Assembly (NCBI RefSeq): GCF_023715705.1
Contig: NZ_JAMBOS010000006.1
Span: 147,696 to 211,695 of the forward strand
DNA from: Halalkalibacter oceani
GTDB lineage: Bacteria; Bacillota; Bacilli; Bacillales; Bacillaceae_D
Reading direction: 5' to 3'
Length of the DNA: 64,000 bases
The position numbers and the translations under genes were made by a program. Of this stretch, positions 8,280-17,527 are shown in pieces. Within the stretch, counting starts at the first letter, position 1. Every line of letters starts with the position of its first letter. The notes beneath the pieces were generated by a model that was given only the letters and a program-made list of their open reading frames with translations, had not been told where the DNA came from and did no database searches.

Positions 8280-10259
8280 CTATTTGCGGTTTTTTAACGC
8301 TTCTTTTCCAGCTTCAAGTGTTTCAATAATCCGGTCAACATCATAGACACTGCCTTTCCATGTTCCGCCGCTCGCAGCCTGAAGAGCAGCCCAGAGGCGG
8401 GTATCATCCGGAAGGTCAGCATCCGGCGCCAGGTCAGGGTGAGAGTCACGGGCCGCCAATACTTTTTCCGCTTCTTCATAAGAAAGAGGGGCGTCTGGAT
8501 CTGCACCAATAAAGTTGAGGCTTCCGTTTAATTCATTGCGATCAACGATAATTTCGACAATATCACCGTCACGCAGCTTTCCGATCGGTCCATCAGCCAG
8601 TGCCTCCGGGCCGATATGTCCGATGCATGCCCCGGTTGAAACGCCGGAAAAACGCGCGTCGGTAATTAGCGATACATATTTCCCATAAGACAAATGCTTC
8701 AAAGCGGACGTAAGCTGATACGTTTCTTCCATTCCTGTTCCGGAAGGACCACGCCCGATGACAGCCATGATGTCGCCTTTTTCAATTCCACCTGTTTTAA
8801 TTGCGTTAATCGCCGCTTTTTCCGTCGTAAACACTTTCACTTTTCCTGTATGGCGATATACACCATCTTCATCGACGACTGAAGGATCAATCGAAGTTGA
8901 TTTAATGACTGAGCCTTCCGGGGCGAGGTTGCCGACAGGGAAGGTGAACGTAGATGTTAATCCGCGCGCCTTTGCCTGCTCGGGACTCATAATGACATCT
9001 TCCGGCTGAATACCGTCGGCATCAATCAGGCGCTGTTTAATCGCTTTCCGTCGTTCAGATGTTTCCCACCAATCGAGAACAGAGCCAAGTGTTTCCCCGG
9101 TCACCGTGAGTACATTCTCTTTAAGCAATCCGAGCTTTCGAAGGTGTAGCATCACTTCCGGCACACCACCAGCCAAGAAGGCACGCACGGTTGGATGATG
9201 CTCCGGGCCGTTTGGCAGCACGCTGACGATCCGCGGCACCTTGCGATTAATCTGATTCCAATCTTCAACTGTAGGAATGCGACATTTTGCCGCATGGGCG
9301 ATAGCCGGGATATGCAGCAGCAAATTCGTCGAGCCGCCAAACGCCGCATGAACAACCATCGCATTATAGATCGAATCATCGGTGATAATATCCTTCGTTG
9401 TCAGCTTCAATTTTTCCATCGTAATCGCCGCTCTTGCTGATTGGCGCGCCATCTCTTCCCAGATTGGCTGGCCTGACGGAGCAAGCGCTGAATGAGGGAG
9501 AGACATGCCCAATGCTTCGGCGACAACCTGTGATGTCGCTGCTGTTCCGAGGAACTGACAGCCTCCGCCAGGAGTTGCGCAGGCACGACAGCCAAGATCT
9601 GCTGCTTCTTCAAGCGTTAGTTCATCATTGGCATAGCGGGCGCCGATCGTTTGCACTTTGCCCGCGTCCTCGCCGGAAGTCGGTGGCAGTGTCACGCCTC
9701 CAGGGACGATGATCGTCGGTAAATCATGCATCGCCGCCAAGGCAATCATCGTAGCCGGCAGGCCTTTGTCACAGGTTGCAATTCCGATCACCGCTTTTCT
9801 TGTCGGCAATGAACGGATCAGCCTGCGGTAGACGAGGGCTGCATCATTACGATAAGGGAAGGAATCAAACATTCCGGTCGTTCCTTGAGAACGGCCGTCA
9901 CACGGGTCGCTGACATAGCCGGCAAACGGAACGCCACCCTTTGCTTTGATTTCTTCCGCGGCCGCTTTCATAAGCAGTCCGACTTCCCAATGTCCGGTAT
10001 GATAGCCGAGGGCGATCGGTTTCCCGTCTTCACCGCGCATCCCGCCTTGTGTGCTTAACAGGAGAAATTGCTTGCCGTTTAATTCGCTCGGATTCCAGCC
10101 CATCCCGACATTTTGCGAGAGACCGAACAAATCCCCGCTCGGTGAATGCAAAAGCATCTCGGGAGTTAGGGGGAGAGAGCCTTCTGGCCCCGCAGCATTG
10201 GTCTGAACCTCATAAAGATCCTCATTTGAACCGATAATGTACTCTAAATGTTTGTTCAT
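8280..10259 (-). CDS. Sugar-acid dehydratase, YjhG/YagF subfamily of IlvD/Edd
   Basis: This 659-residue protein matches in length and motifs the YjhG/YagF branch of the dihydroxy-acid dehydratase/6-phosphogluconate dehydratase family, whose E. coli members dehydrate D-xylonate to 2-keto-3-deoxy-xylonate. Likely Fe-S and Mg2+ site segments are [10 protein letters not shown] (near residue 117), [11 protein letters not shown] (about 161) and [15 protein letters not shown] (about 226-240), each with a Cys where this family binds its cluster. The start ATG follows AAAGGGG. The gene has its own promoter with a cre-like palindrome and its own terminator. With the aldolase at 22.3 kb and the UxaA-type dehydratase at 27.5 kb it suggests catabolism of pentonates or aldarates. 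Exact substrate is inferred only. Confidence 0.87.
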   Translation of the reverse strand: MNKHLEYIIGSNEDLYEVQTNAAGPEGSLPLTPEMLLHSPSGDLFGLSQNVGMGWNPSELNGKQFLLLSTQGGMRGEDGKPIALGYHTGHWEVGLLMKAAAEEIKAKGGVPFAGYVSDPCDGRSQGTTGMFDSFPYRNDAALVYRRLIRSLPTRKAVIGIATCDKGLPATMIALAAMHDLPTIIVPGGVTLPPTSGEDAGKVQTIGARYANDELTLEEAADLGCRACATPGGGCQFLGTAATSQVVAEALGMSLPHSALAPSGQPIWEEMARQSARAAITMEKLKLTTKDIITDDSIYNAMVVHAAFGGSTNLLLHIPAIAHAAKCRIPTVEDWNQINRKVPRIVSVLPNGPEHHPTVRAFLAGGVPEVMLHLRKLGLLKENVLTVTGETLGSVLDWWETSERRKAIKQRLIDADGIQPEDVIMSPEQAKARGLTSTFTFPVGNLAPEGSVIKSTSIDPSVVDEDGVYRHTGKVKVFTTEKAAINAIKTGGIEKGDIMAVIGRGPSGTGMEETYQLTSALKHLSYGKYVSLITDARFSGVSTGACIGHIGPEALADGPIGKLRDGDIVEIIVDRNELNGSLNFIGADPDAPLSYEEAEKVLAARDSHPDLAPDADLPDDTRLWAALQAASGGTWKGSVYDVDRIIETLEAGKEALKNRK

Positions 10260-10282
10260 TGTGTTAAACCCCTTTTTGTTCG

Positions 10283-10330
10283 ATAATATAAAACTAAGTT
10301 TTTAATAACAAGGTTGAAAGCGCTTTGAAA
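10283..10330 (-). promoter_or_regulatory. Promoter with cre-like operator for the dehydratase gene
   Basis: On the minus strand TTGTTA (10311-10306) and TATTAT (10288-10283) are separated by 17 bp. Immediately upstream of the -35, TTGAAAGCGCTTTGAAA (10314-10330) contains a palindromic AAAGCGCTTT core that fits a CcpA cre or a LacI-family operator. Confidence 0.65.
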
Positions 10331-10526
10331 TTACGAATCTAGTGTACCATAAAAATAGTTTTCATACACGCGATAACAAAGATTTTGCGATCGAGCCGTG
10401 CCCGTGAAAAGGATGATCGTCACGGTTCTTTTCATTTTGTTGGGATTTGCCGAAGCTTTCGGGGATGTTTCCCCTCTTTCATTCCTGTTATAATAAAATC
10501 ATTACCGGATGAAAGGTTTGATCGAT

Positions 10527-11714
10527 GTGAAGACCATTCAATTAGCTGAAAAAATGACTCATTTTCAAAAAAGCATCTTTACGGAATTAGCGGTCTACAA
10601 GCGGAAGAAAGTAGAAGAGGGTCAGCGGATGATCGACTTGAGTATTGGCAGTCCTGACCTCGCGCCGCCTGCTTATGTTGTGGAAGAACTGAGCCGCGCT
10701 GTCGAAGACCCTTCCTTATATCGCTATTCGTTAGAGGGGACACCCGAGCTGCTTCAGGCGATTGCCGCTTATTATGAACGGAGATATGACGTCGCGCTTT
10801 CCGCTGATAAGCAAGTGCTGATGACAATGGGCTCTCAGGATGGTCTTGTTCATTTACCGTTAGTGGTGACGAATCCCGGAGATGTGATTTTAGTTCCTGA
10901 TCCAGGTTATACAGCGTATGCTTCAGGTATTTCTCTTGCCGAGGCGACGCCTTATTCTATGCCTTTGCAGGAAGAAAATCAGTTTCTCCCTAATCTTGAG
11001 CAAATTCCTGAAGAGATTTGCCAAAAAGCGAAGCTGATGATTCTTAATTTTCCTGGAAACCCTGTTCCTGCCCTTGCTACGCGCGAGTTTTTTGAACAGG
11101 TCGTCGCCTTTGCGCGGAAGCATCAGATTATCGTGTTGCATGATTTTGCCTATTCAGAACTATATTATGAACAGAAGCCGATTAGTTTTTTATCGGTGGA
11201 AGGGGCAAAGGAGGTAGGAATCGAATTTAATTCCTTATCAAAAAGCTTTAATCTGGCTGGGTGCCGGATTGGCTATGTCGTTGGTAATGAAACGGTCATT
11301 GAAGGGTTACAGCGCCTCAAGACAAATCTCGACTACGGGGTGTTTTTACCGATTCAGAAAGCGGCGATTCGCGCCCTGACGGAGACCTCCAGCTTTAGCG
11401 ATGATTTGCGGGCGATCTATAAGGAGCGGCGGGACTGCTTAGTCCAGGGCTTTCGTTCAATTGGCTGGGATGTCAACGAGCCCGGTGCTTCGATGTTTTT
11501 ATGGGCCCGGGTTCCCGAAGGCTTTCAGTCAACGGATTTCACCTACGCCCTGATGGACGAAGCCGGGATTGTCGTCACACCAGGTGTTGCCTTTGGTTCA
11601 GGCGGGGAGGGCTATGTCCGTATTTCACTCGCCCAGGAAAAGGCGCTTTTAGAAAAAGCGGTTCTTAACCTGAAAGAAAGCGGCTTGCTTGAAAGGGGGA
11701 AACGTTCTTCATGA
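10527..11714 (+). CDS. Class I/II PLP-dependent aminotransferase (LL-DAP/aspartate aminotransferase-like)
   Basis: This 395-residue fold-type I aminotransferase has its PLP Schiff-base lysine at Lys239 in NSLSKSFNLAG, with Asn178 in LNFPGNPV, Asp206 in LHDFAYSELYY and a CRIGY arginine segment. The sequence resembles the DapL/MalY-adjacent group of class I enzymes annotated as LL-diaminopimelate or aspartate/tyrosine aminotransferases; substrate cannot be fixed. The canonical NFPxNPT has Val in place of Thr. GTG at 10527 is preferred (GAAAGG ten bases upstream) over ATG at 10509. Its stop overlaps the start of the glutaredoxin gene (ATGA), so the two are translationally coupled. Confidence 0.85.
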   Translation: MKTIQLAEKMTHFQKSIFTELAVYKRKKVEEGQRMIDLSIGSPDLAPPAYVVEELSRAVEDPSLYRYSLEGTPELLQAIAAYYERRYDVALSADKQVLMTMGSQDGLVHLPLVVTNPGDVILVPDPGYTAYASGISLAEATPYSMPLQEENQFLPNLEQIPEEICQKAKLMILNFPGNPVPALATREFFEQVVAFARKHQIIVLHDFAYSELYYEQKPISFLSVEGAKEVGIEFNSLSKSFNLAGCRIGYVVGNETVIEGLQRLKTNLDYGVFLPIQKAAIRALTETSSFSDDLRAIYKERRDCLVQGFRSIGWDVNEPGASMFLWARVPEGFQSTDFTYALMDEAGIVVTPGVAFGSGGEGYVRISLAQEKALLEKAVLNLKESGLLERGKRSS

Positions 11715-11956
11715 GTGCAGCGGTACTCGTCTATACAACAAACGACTGTATAGAGTGCGAATATGTCAAACGTTTCCTCGAGTCGGAAGGCATTGACTTT
11801 ATGACAAAAAATATAAAGGGTAATCCCGACTATGAGAAGGAGGTTCAAGCCTACGGTTATTTGGGGGTGCCGGTGACCGTATTCAAGGAGCATGCGATTA
11901 AAGGGTTGACCCCCGATTTGCAAAAATTAGTAGAAGCTGTACGGGAACAAGGCTGA
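11711..11956 (+). CDS. Glutaredoxin-family protein
   Basis: This 81-residue thioredoxin-fold protein has the redox motif CIEC at residues 13-16 (TTNDCIECEYVKRFL), a cis-Pro loop (GVPVTVF) and a terminal helix, matching NrdH/YruB-like glutaredoxins of low-GC Gram-positives. It probably reduces mixed disulfides in a thioredoxin- or bacillithiol-linked system. Its ATG overlaps the aminotransferase stop by four bases. GGGGGAAACG upstream could serve as a ribosome binding site. LOG-family gene 11975 follows after 18 bp, so these three form an operon. Confidence 0.9.
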   Translation: MSAAVLVYTTNDCIECEYVKRFLESEGIDFMTKNIKGNPDYEKEVQAYGYLGVPVTVFKEHAIKGLTPDLQKLVEAVREQG

Positions 11957-11974
11957 TCAGGAGGAGAGAAAGTG

Positions 11975-12556
11975 ATGAACACATTAGCTGTTTTTTGTGG
12001 TTCGAGTAACGGGGCATCTGAGGTTTACCGTCAAGGAGCGATCGCCCTCGGAGAGGAGCTTGCCAAACGAAACATTACGCTCGTCTATGGTGGTGCGAGT
12101 GTCGGATTAATGGGAGCTGTCGCGGATGCGGTGCTGAAGGCCGGAGGGAAAGCGATCGGCGTGCTGCCTCGTTTTATGGAACCGCGTGAAGTCTCCCATC
12201 TAGGCTTAACAGAGCTTATTTATGTGGAATCGATGCATGAGCGAAAAGCAAAGATGGAGCAATTGGCCGAAGGCTTTATTGTCCTTCCCGGAGGCGCCGG
12301 GACGATGGAGGAGTTTTTTGAAATTTTCACTTGGGCCCAGCTTGGTCTGCACCAGAAGCCGTTTGGCCTGCTGAATATCGCCAACTACTATGACCCGCTT
12401 GTCGCGTTCTTTAATCATATGGCCGATCAGCAATTTCTACAGGAGAAATTCCGCTCGATGACGATGGTCGATACGACAGCGGCAGGGCTCATTGATCAGC
12501 TTCATACATATCAGCCTCCGTCAGTGAAAACATATCTGACCGAGCAGCAAACGTAG
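11975..12556 (+). CDS. LOG-family (TIGR00730) Rossmann-fold phosphoribohydrolase
   Basis: This 193-residue protein carries the LOG signature PGGAGTMEEFFE (near residue 105) and the upstream YGGASVGLMGAVADA nucleotide-binding segment. Plant-type LOG proteins cleave cytokinin riboside 5'-monophosphate to the free base. Bacterial members (Bacillus YvdD type) hydrolyse purine nucleotide monophosphates such as AMP to base plus ribose 5-phosphate. Length and catalytic residues (Arg in HERKAKM, Glu in the PGG motif) are complete. The ATG at 11975 is favoured because AGGAGGAG lies about nine bases upstream; a GTG precedes it by one codon. It is the third gene of the aminotransferase operon. Confidence 0.9.
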   Translation: MNTLAVFCGSSNGASEVYRQGAIALGEELAKRNITLVYGGASVGLMGAVADAVLKAGGKAIGVLPRFMEPREVSHLGLTELIYVESMHERKAKMEQLAEGFIVLPGGAGTMEEFFEIFTWAQLGLHQKPFGLLNIANYYDPLVAFFNHMADQQFLQEKFRSMTMVDTTAAGLIDQLHTYQPPSVKTYLTEQQT

Positions 12557-12707
12557 AACGGGGCTAGAAAGGTTGTTGCCTAGTCCCTAAGTAATGAGCG
12601 GAACCGCGATGATTTTTTAACCCTGGTGGATGTGGCTTCTCACCACGGGGGTGCGGCGAAGGCAGCCATTGCCCAATATTCGATCCTTTGTGGTCGGGAC
12701 CGAAGTC

Positions 12708-12754
12708 AAGCTGAAGGCAACAGGGAAAAGCTCCCCTGTTGTCTTCAGCTTTTA
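12708..12754. terminator. Bidirectional terminator between LOG gene and methyltransferase
   Basis: AAGCTGAAGGCAACAGGG pairs with CCCTGTTGTCTTCAGCTT around a short loop and is followed by TTTT. It lies between two convergent genes. Confidence 0.85.
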
Positions 12755-13474
12755 TCATTTTTGCGCGCGAAAAACACCGTAACCGAGATTGTCGAGATGA
12801 GTTAGGGTGAGCTGAAGGTGCGTTTCCATAATCGCTGCCATTTCCGAAGATGCTGAAAAATCGTCCGGGGAAGTGACCATCTGCTCATCGGCGGCCTGCT
12901 GTAAATAATCAGCAATCGAGAGGGAGAGAAGCGTTTTTGCTTCGCAAAAGCCGCTCTGCCGAAAAGCGGACAGCCATTGCGTTTCGGTTAAAAGCTGTTT
13001 GATGCTGTAAAAGCCGGTCAGCTCTTCAAGCTCTACTGGTGAGAGAGGCTGGATTTGCAGCATATCAATGGTCAGCACGATCCCGCCCGGCCTGAGCACC
13101 CTTTTATATTCTGACAAAGCTGCTTCATGATCGGCGAACGCGGTCACCGATTCGGCGATGATAAAATCAAATGTGTTCTCCGGGAAGGGCAGCGCTTCGA
13201 CCGAGGCATGACAGAGGCTGACATTGGCGCCTGCTTGCCGGCACGCTTTGTCGGCCAGCCGCAGCATTTCACGGCTAAGGTCAACGGCGGTCACCCTGGC
13301 TCCGTAAGTGCTTGCCAGGTAGATCGACGTCGCTCCCAGTCCGCACCCGGCATCGAGAATTCGCATGTCCGCCGAAATCGTCTCCTCGTCAAGCAGCCGC
13401 TTCGTTAAGGTCATCCCACCGGGGTGAGCCGCGGGAATGCGGTAAAAAGCCAGCGCATCATGGTAGGTTGGCAT
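12755..13474 (-). CDS. SAM-dependent class I methyltransferase
   Basis: From the ATG at 13474 (GAAAGGAG upstream) the product has 239 residues. The earlier in-frame start at 13582 has no good site. The SAM-binding motifs are clear: ILDAGCGLGATSIYLA (motif I, near residue 37), VTAVDLSREML (motif post I) and LPFPENTFDFIIAESV (motifs II/III). This order matches the UbiE/MenG-like small-molecule methyltransferases. The substrate is not predictable: the C-terminal half has no assigned domain. It is monocistronic, facing the aminotransferase-LOG operon, with which it shares a terminator. Confidence 0.87.
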   Translation of the reverse strand: MPTYHDALAFYRIPAAHPGGMTLTKRLLDEETISADMRILDAGCGLGATSIYLASTYGARVTAVDLSREMLRLADKACRQAGANVSLCHASVEALPFPENTFDFIIAESVTAFADHEAALSEYKRVLRPGGIVLTIDMLQIQPLSPVELEELTGFYSIKQLLTETQWLSAFRQSGFCEAKTLLSLSIADYLQQAADEQMVTSPDDFSASSEMAAIMETHLQLTLTHLDNLGYGVFRAQK

Positions 13475-13650
13475 GGGTCCTTCTCTCCTTTCAGCCAATT
13501 TATACGATATCCTATGCCCCGCCAAAGAAAAGGTCCGCTCCTTTCTTTCACATTTCCACATCTGCCTTGTGCTCTTGTCCATTCAAAAAGAAAATCATTA
13601 CATATGCTGAAATTGAGTTACACTCTTATTTCATGATTGGAGAGGATTGC

Positions 13651-13935
13651 ATGAGTTCAGCAGATTATTATCACATGTGCCAACAGGGGATCGGCAGAGC
13701 TGTACACATTCAAACAAAGGACGGACGAGTGCATCGCGGGATTATTGAACGGGTCAGCCGCGACCATGTTTATCTTCGCCCATTAGGGGGAGGAAATCGC
13801 TTTGGCGGCTATAGCTACGGTTATTACGGCGGTTATGGCTGGGGCTGGGGCGGCGGCTATGGTTGGGGCGGATTTGCGACCGGACTCGCCCTTGGCGCGA
13901 TCGCTTCCTTGTTTTTTATTCCATTTTTCTGGTAA
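13651..13935 (+). CDS. Small Gly/Tyr/Trp-rich protein with an Sm-like N-terminus
   Basis: This 94-residue protein begins at an ATG after GGAGAGGATTGC. Residues 1-50 contain GRAVHIQTKDGRVHRGIIERV and a VYLRPLGG strand, a short beta-barrel-like pattern similar to Sm/KOW folds. Residues 51-77 are a low-complexity YGYYGGYGWGWGGG stretch, followed by a hydrophobic C-terminal segment ending IPFFW that could be a membrane anchor. Similar small glycine-rich proteins occur in Bacillus and are often linked to spores, but that link is inference. It is monocistronic. Confidence 0.72.
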   Translation: MSSADYYHMCQQGIGRAVHIQTKDGRVHRGIIERVSRDHVYLRPLGGGNRFGGYSYGYYGGYGWGWGGGYGWGGFATGLALGAIASLFFIPFFW

Positions 13936-14141
13936 GCGTCATTATATTTTTCTCGAAGAAACACCGCTTAGGCAAAAAGTGGGCAGCGGGTTCTTTCCTG
14001 CCCGCTTTTATTTGATTCAAGGACAAATGCCGAAAAAGCCGATGACCACCCGGTCGAAACATGTCTGTTATTCCATAACTTGGGACAAGCCTATTTTGTG
14101 GTATACTGGAGGTAGCTGAAGGTAAAAAGTGAGGAATACAT

Positions 14142-14300
14142 ATGGCAGAAAAGAAGCCGATTTGGAAGAAATGGTGGCTTTGGCTGATCATTGCTGCTTT
14201 TATTATCTTGAACATTCTGATTACAAATGGTCAGGACAACGGTGACAGCAATGGGGATGACCCGCCAAGGCTAACCGACAGCCCGATTTCAACACATTAA
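14142..14300 (+). CDS. Small single-pass membrane protein (52 residues)
   Basis: ATG at 14142 follows GTGAGGAATACAT. The product has a basic, Trp-rich start (KKPIWKKWWLW), one membrane helix (about residues 12-28) and a short Asp/Gly/Asn-rich tail ending at TAA 14298. The KKWWLW-type start followed by a helix and a low-complexity linker is typical of small membrane proteins and of the N-terminus of larger Bacillus extracellular proteins. It may therefore be complete or a truncated relic. It precedes the yajQ-like gene by 41 bp. Confidence 0.6.
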   Translation: MAEKKPIWKKWWLWLIIAAFIILNILITNGQDNGDSNGDDPPRLTDSPISTH

Positions 14301-14341
14301 TCAGCTGGCACAACTTATAAAGAATACGGAGGGATTCAGAC

Positions 14342-14833
14342 ATGGCAAAGGATAGTTCATTTGATATCGTATCTCAGGTCGACACGGCGGAAGTCACGAA
14401 TGCCGTGACAATGGCGACGAAGGAAATTCAAAACCGCTATGATTTTAAAGGGAGCAAAAGCAGCCTCGCGCTTGAAAAGGAAGAAATCGTCCTCGTATCC
14501 GACGATGAATATAAACTCGAGCAGCTGAAGGATGTTCTTGTCTCCAAGCTGATCAAGCGCGGGATCTCCGTCAAAAGTCTGGATTATGGCAAGATCGAAA
14601 ACGCTTCCGGCGGCACGGTTCGTCAACGGGCCAAGCTTATTCAAGGGATTGACAAGGAGACAGCAAAGAAGATTACAGCTCTTATTAAAAACAGCGGCTT
14701 AAAAGTAAAGAGCCAGGTTCAGGATGATCAAATCCGGGTGACCGGCAAAAACCGCGATGATCTACAGGCTGTGATCGCAGCCGTGAAGGAAGCTGATCTG
14801 ACGATTGATGTTCAGTTTATCAACTATCGCTAA
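14342..14833 (+). CDS. yajQ: YajQ/YitK-family nucleotide-binding protein
   Basis: This 163-residue protein matches the UPF0234/YajQ family throughout: [14 protein letters not shown] at the N-terminus, [12 protein letters not shown] near residue 30, and the tandem ferredoxin-like halves ending DVQFINYR. YajQ of Xanthomonas binds cyclic di-GMP; Bacillus YitK is uncharacterised, so a nucleotide- or RNA-binding function is known for the family but the ligand here is not. The ATG follows GGAGGGATTCAGAC. It sits between a small membrane protein gene and a YczE-like gene and appears to have its own transcript or a short operon. Confidence 0.93.
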   Translation: MAKDSSFDIVSQVDTAEVTNAVTMATKEIQNRYDFKGSKSSLALEKEEIVLVSDDEYKLEQLKDVLVSKLIKRGISVKSLDYGKIENASGGTVRQRAKLIQGIDKETAKKITALIKNSGLKVKSQVQDDQIRVTGKNRDDLQAVIAAVKEADLTIDVQFINYR

Positions 14834-14889
14834 CGACGGGTGAGGGAGCAGAGAGAAACCTGGTTACCGGTGTAACCAGAAAGGAAAAA

Positions 14890-15558
14890 ATGATGAAAAT
14901 AAAGGAAAAATATAGAAGTTGGCAAAAATGGCTCCTTTTTGTTATCGGGACATTTTTACTGGCGTTGGGCTGTGCCTGTATGATTCAGGCGGAGCTTGGG
15001 GTATCAACGTGGGATGTGCTTCATACGGGGTTAGCTGCTAAATTCCCAATCTCAATTGGGCTCGGTGTCATTATTATCGGGATGCTTTTAATTGTGATGA
15101 AATATCAATTGGACAGAGAATGGCCGCAAATCGGGACTTTTTTAAATGCGATCCTGGTCGGAGTCTTTCTTAACCTTATTTTGGCGAGTGGTCTGCTCCC
15201 TGACACCGGACAGCTGTGGCTTCATATCCTGCTGCTTGCGGCCGGAATTTTATTGATGGGGTTTGGCTCAGGGATGTATGTCGGTTCAGGAATCGGCGCC
15301 GGCCCACGCGATGGCTTTACATTGGCGCTCGCGGCCAGGCTAAACTGGTCGATCCGCTTAACGAGAACGGTGATTGAGGCGACAGCGCTGGGCTGTGGCT
15401 GGCTTCTTGGAGGAGGGCCGGTCTTTATCGGAACCTTCCTCGCCGTTGTCCTGATCGGCCCTCTAATTCAATCGTCGTTATTTTTCTGGAGAGCTCAAGT
15501 CGCAAAGCTTGATGAGAAAGCGAGCGAAGCGGCTGCAAAGACACCGATGTCATCGTAA
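14890..15558 (+). CDS. YczE/YitT-family membrane protein
   Basis: This 222-residue protein has about five hydrophobic segments and family-typical motifs GVSTWDVLHTGLA (near residue 38) and GSGIGAGPRDGFTLAL (near residue 137). B. subtilis YczE is needed for production of bacillaene/surfactin-type secondary metabolites by an unknown mechanism. No biosynthetic cluster is visible here. The C-terminal 25 residues are hydrophilic. Start at the first of two adjacent ATG codons after AAAGGAAAAA. Confidence 0.85.
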   Translation: MMKIKEKYRSWQKWLLFVIGTFLLALGCACMIQAELGVSTWDVLHTGLAAKFPISIGLGVIIIGMLLIVMKYQLDREWPQIGTFLNAILVGVFLNLILASGLLPDTGQLWLHILLLAAGILLMGFGSGMYVGSGIGAGPRDGFTLALAARLNWSIRLTRTVIEATALGCGWLLGGGPVFIGTFLAVVLIGPLIQSSLFFWRAQVAKLDEKASEAAAKTPMSS

Positions 15559-15570
15559 AACGGATGTTTT

Positions 15571-15632
15571 GACAGCAAAACGGTGAGTTGAATTCTGCGC
15601 TAGTTTGCAGATTCACTCGCTGTTTTTTTATT
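15571..15632 (+). terminator. Terminator after the YczE-like gene
   Basis: GTGAGTTGAATTCTGC pairs imperfectly with GCAGATTCACTC, with an outer ACAGC/GCTGT clamp, followed by a run of seven T. Confidence 0.75.
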
Positions 15633-15683
15633 GGAACGAAGCGCTACTGTCATTGCCTCCGTCATGCTAAAAAAAATATAGAG

Positions 15684-15713
15684 GGAACTATATTGGCATT
15701 TATTTTCTCTAAT
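15684..15713 (+). promoter_or_regulatory. Candidate ECF autoregulatory promoter
   Basis: GGAAC, 19 bp, then TCTAAT precede the sigma gene start by about 40 bp. The same -35/-10 pair with identical spacing is found before the second sigma gene (39220-39249). The form resembles the GGAACTT/TCTAA promoters of extracytoplasmic sigma factors. Confidence 0.45.
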
Positions 15714-15750
15714 TAGTATAAGCAAAAAAACATCTTGAAGGAGAGCTGGT

Positions 15751-16263
15751 ATGGAAAAGTTGGTAAAAAAAGCAAAGAAGGGCGATGGTGATGCCTTTGT
15801 ATTGTTGGTTCAGCAATATGAAGAAGTTCTCTACTATACAGCAAAGCGATTATTAAAAAATGAACAGGATATTGCCGACGTACTGCAGGATACAATATTG
15901 TCTGCATTTGAACAATTGCATGCATTAAAGAAAAATAAATACTTTAAAACATGGCTTTATCGAATTTTACTGAATAAATGTTCAAATGTAGCTAAACAAA
16001 AGCAAACAAATGAGTGGGTGGAATTACAAGATTATTTTGTCGGGAAAATAGAAACGTTTAGTCATGTTGAATTTAATGAGGCTTTAAATAGCTTGCCGTA
16101 TCAGCAAAAACTAATTTTCTTTCTCCATTATGAGATTGGCTACACGACGAAAGAAATCAGTGAGCTTTTAGAGATCCCGGAAGGAACAGTAAAATCAAGG
16201 CTATCGAGAGGAAAGGTTAGTCTGCGCAATAATTATTATCGCAATGAATTATTATCCAAGTGA
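15751..16263 (+). CDS. ECF RNA polymerase sigma factor
   Basis: This 170-residue sigma-70 family protein consists of regions 2 and 4 only. Region 2 spans about residues 10-80 (YYTAKRLLKNEQDIADVLQD, FKTWLYRILLNKC). Region 4 spans about 110-160 (LPYQQKLIFFLHYEIG, then EISELLEIPEGTVKSRLSRG, a clear helix-turn-helix). It belongs with the SigV/SigX-like low-GC group. The ATG follows GAAGGAGAGCTGGT. The downstream gene encodes a single-pass DUF4179 protein that overlaps or adjoins its stop, the standard sigma/anti-sigma arrangement. Codon and base use is more AT-rich than in the flanking housekeeping genes. Confidence 0.93.
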   Translation: MEKLVKKAKKGDGDAFVLLVQQYEEVLYYTAKRLLKNEQDIADVLQDTILSAFEQLHALKKNKYFKTWLYRILLNKCSNVAKQKQTNEWVELQDYFVGKIETFSHVEFNEALNSLPYQQKLIFFLHYEIGYTTKEISELLEIPEGTVKSRLSRGKVSLRNNYYRNELLSK

Positions 16264-16276
16264 AAGGGTGAGACAA

Positions 16277-17269
16277 TTGGGAAACGTTCCAAACCACATT
16301 CGTAAAGCATTAGATGAAACGTATAATGATATTCGTGAGAAATCAAGTATGCAAAAGAGAAAAAACATGGTCCAACGTTCGATTGGCGCTGCAGTTGTGT
16401 TAATTGTAATCGGTGTAATGGCAACTAATGAAAATGTTCAAGCGAGCTTTACACAATTATTCTTTTCAAATGATCGCGGTGCTCAATTGGCGATTGATGA
16501 AGGCTTTGTCAATGACGATAGAGCAACAATTAGTGATGAAAGTATAAGGATCACAAAAGAACAGCACTTTTATGATGGAAGAAAGCTTGGAATAAGTTTA
16601 TCAATATTGTTTGACGAGTGGACGCAACTTGAAAATATTGTCGAAGTTACTTTAGATTACCGTTTAGTAAATGGAGATGGTACGTATCTTTTGGAGATGA
16701 TTCCTGACACCAAACCATTGAAAGGAGATGGGCTGCATTCCTTTCAAGTAGGAAGTGAGCAAAGTAAATTGAACACCTCCGACGGCAGGGTGGAGATGGA
16801 GCTATTATTTAGCGCCATAGGAGAAGAAATTTCGTCTATTCATGATTCTATATTTATATTCAAAATAGAAACCATTAAACTATGGCATGAGGATGGGACA
16901 TTTAGTAGTGTAGACGGTGAATGGAATATCCCATTAAGCAATATGGACGAAGAGTATACAGGAGATCCTGTTCCATACAAAGCATCTGACGAAGATCATT
17001 CAATTAAGATCATTAAAGCTACAGCATATCCAACAAGCTTATTCATTCAATTTGAGATGGAGGGTGACCATTCGGCTGAGTTCTTGCAGATAACTATTTT
17101 GACCGAAGATGATGAGAGGTATGAAATAGGCGGTTATCGAGTAGAGGTAACAGATGAAGAAACGACTGTTATTTCGGGGAATTTCCCACTATCTTTATTT
17201 GAAGACCTTGATGATTTGACGTTGCAAATTGCTGGTATTGGAGAAGTGATGTTAAAAAAACAGAGATAA
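16277..17269 (+). CDS. Anti-sigma factor, single-pass, DUF4179-type
   Basis: This roughly 330-residue protein has a cytoplasmic N-terminus (about 30 residues), a membrane helix (GAAVVLIVIGVMA) and a large extracellular part with the DUF4179 pattern (ITKEQHFYDGRKLGISLSI). It should hold the partner sigma factor at the membrane until an envelope signal releases it. TTG at 16277 is preferred because GAAAGG lies nine bases upstream; an in-frame ATG at 16244 lies inside the sigma gene. No site-2 protease recognition features can be judged by eye. It is paralogous in architecture to the protein at 39799-40857. Confidence 0.8.
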   Translation: MGNVPNHIRKALDETYNDIREKSSMQKRKNMVQRSIGAAVVLIVIGVMATNENVQASFTQLFFSNDRGAQLAIDEGFVNDDRATISDESIRITKEQHFYDGRKLGISLSILFDEWTQLENIVEVTLDYRLVNGDGTYLLEMIPDTKPLKGDGLHSFQVGSEQSKLNTSDGRVEMELLFSAIGEEISSIHDSIFIFKIETIKLWHEDGTFSSVDGEWNIPLSNMDEEYTGDPVPYKASDEDHSIKIIKATAYPTSLFIQFEMEGDHSAEFLQITILTEDDERYEIGGYRVEVTDEETTVISGNFPLSLFEDLDDLTLQIAGIGEVMLKKQR

Positions 17270-17291
17270 AAGCCTGTTTAGGTTATCTGGG

Positions 17292-17327
17292 GACGTAGCG
17301 TTTGCTGACAAGGGCAAACGCTACGTC
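17292..17327. repeat. 14-bp perfect inverted repeat after the anti-sigma gene
   Basis: GACGTAGCGTTTGC and GCAAACGCTACGTC enclose an 8-nt loop, 22 bp after the stop codon. There is no T tract on either side, so it may be a weak terminator or a 3'-end protecting stem. Confidence 0.6.
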
Positions 17328-17399
17328 TACTGTAATAAAATAGCTTTCCTGTTTATATGATTCCGCGCAAACTCTAAGAATCATGAAGTGAGATCAAAT

Positions 17400-17477
17400 A
17401 TGCTGGCAGTTAATTGGAATGAAAGACTGGGGTACAAAGGCGCCATTGCAGATGCTAGTGAGTTTGGTGTTGACTAA
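17400..17477 (+). other. Possible remnant of a GNAT acetyltransferase gene
   Basis: A 25-codon open stretch encodes NWNERLGYKGAIADASEF, reminiscent of the C-terminal ERLGYK segment of GNAT acetyltransferases. It has no ribosome binding site and no upstream domain, so it is at most a fossil. Confidence 0.25.
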
Positions 17478-17527
17478 AAGATGTCGGCGAAAGTTATAAA
17501 AACACAGTGATAGGAGGAGGAATTTGG

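Noticed and set aside
8694..9712. Several overlapping ORFs opposite the dehydratase gene
   Set aside because: Shadows of the YjhG/YagF-type gene, with Arg/Cys/Ser-rich unnatural composition.
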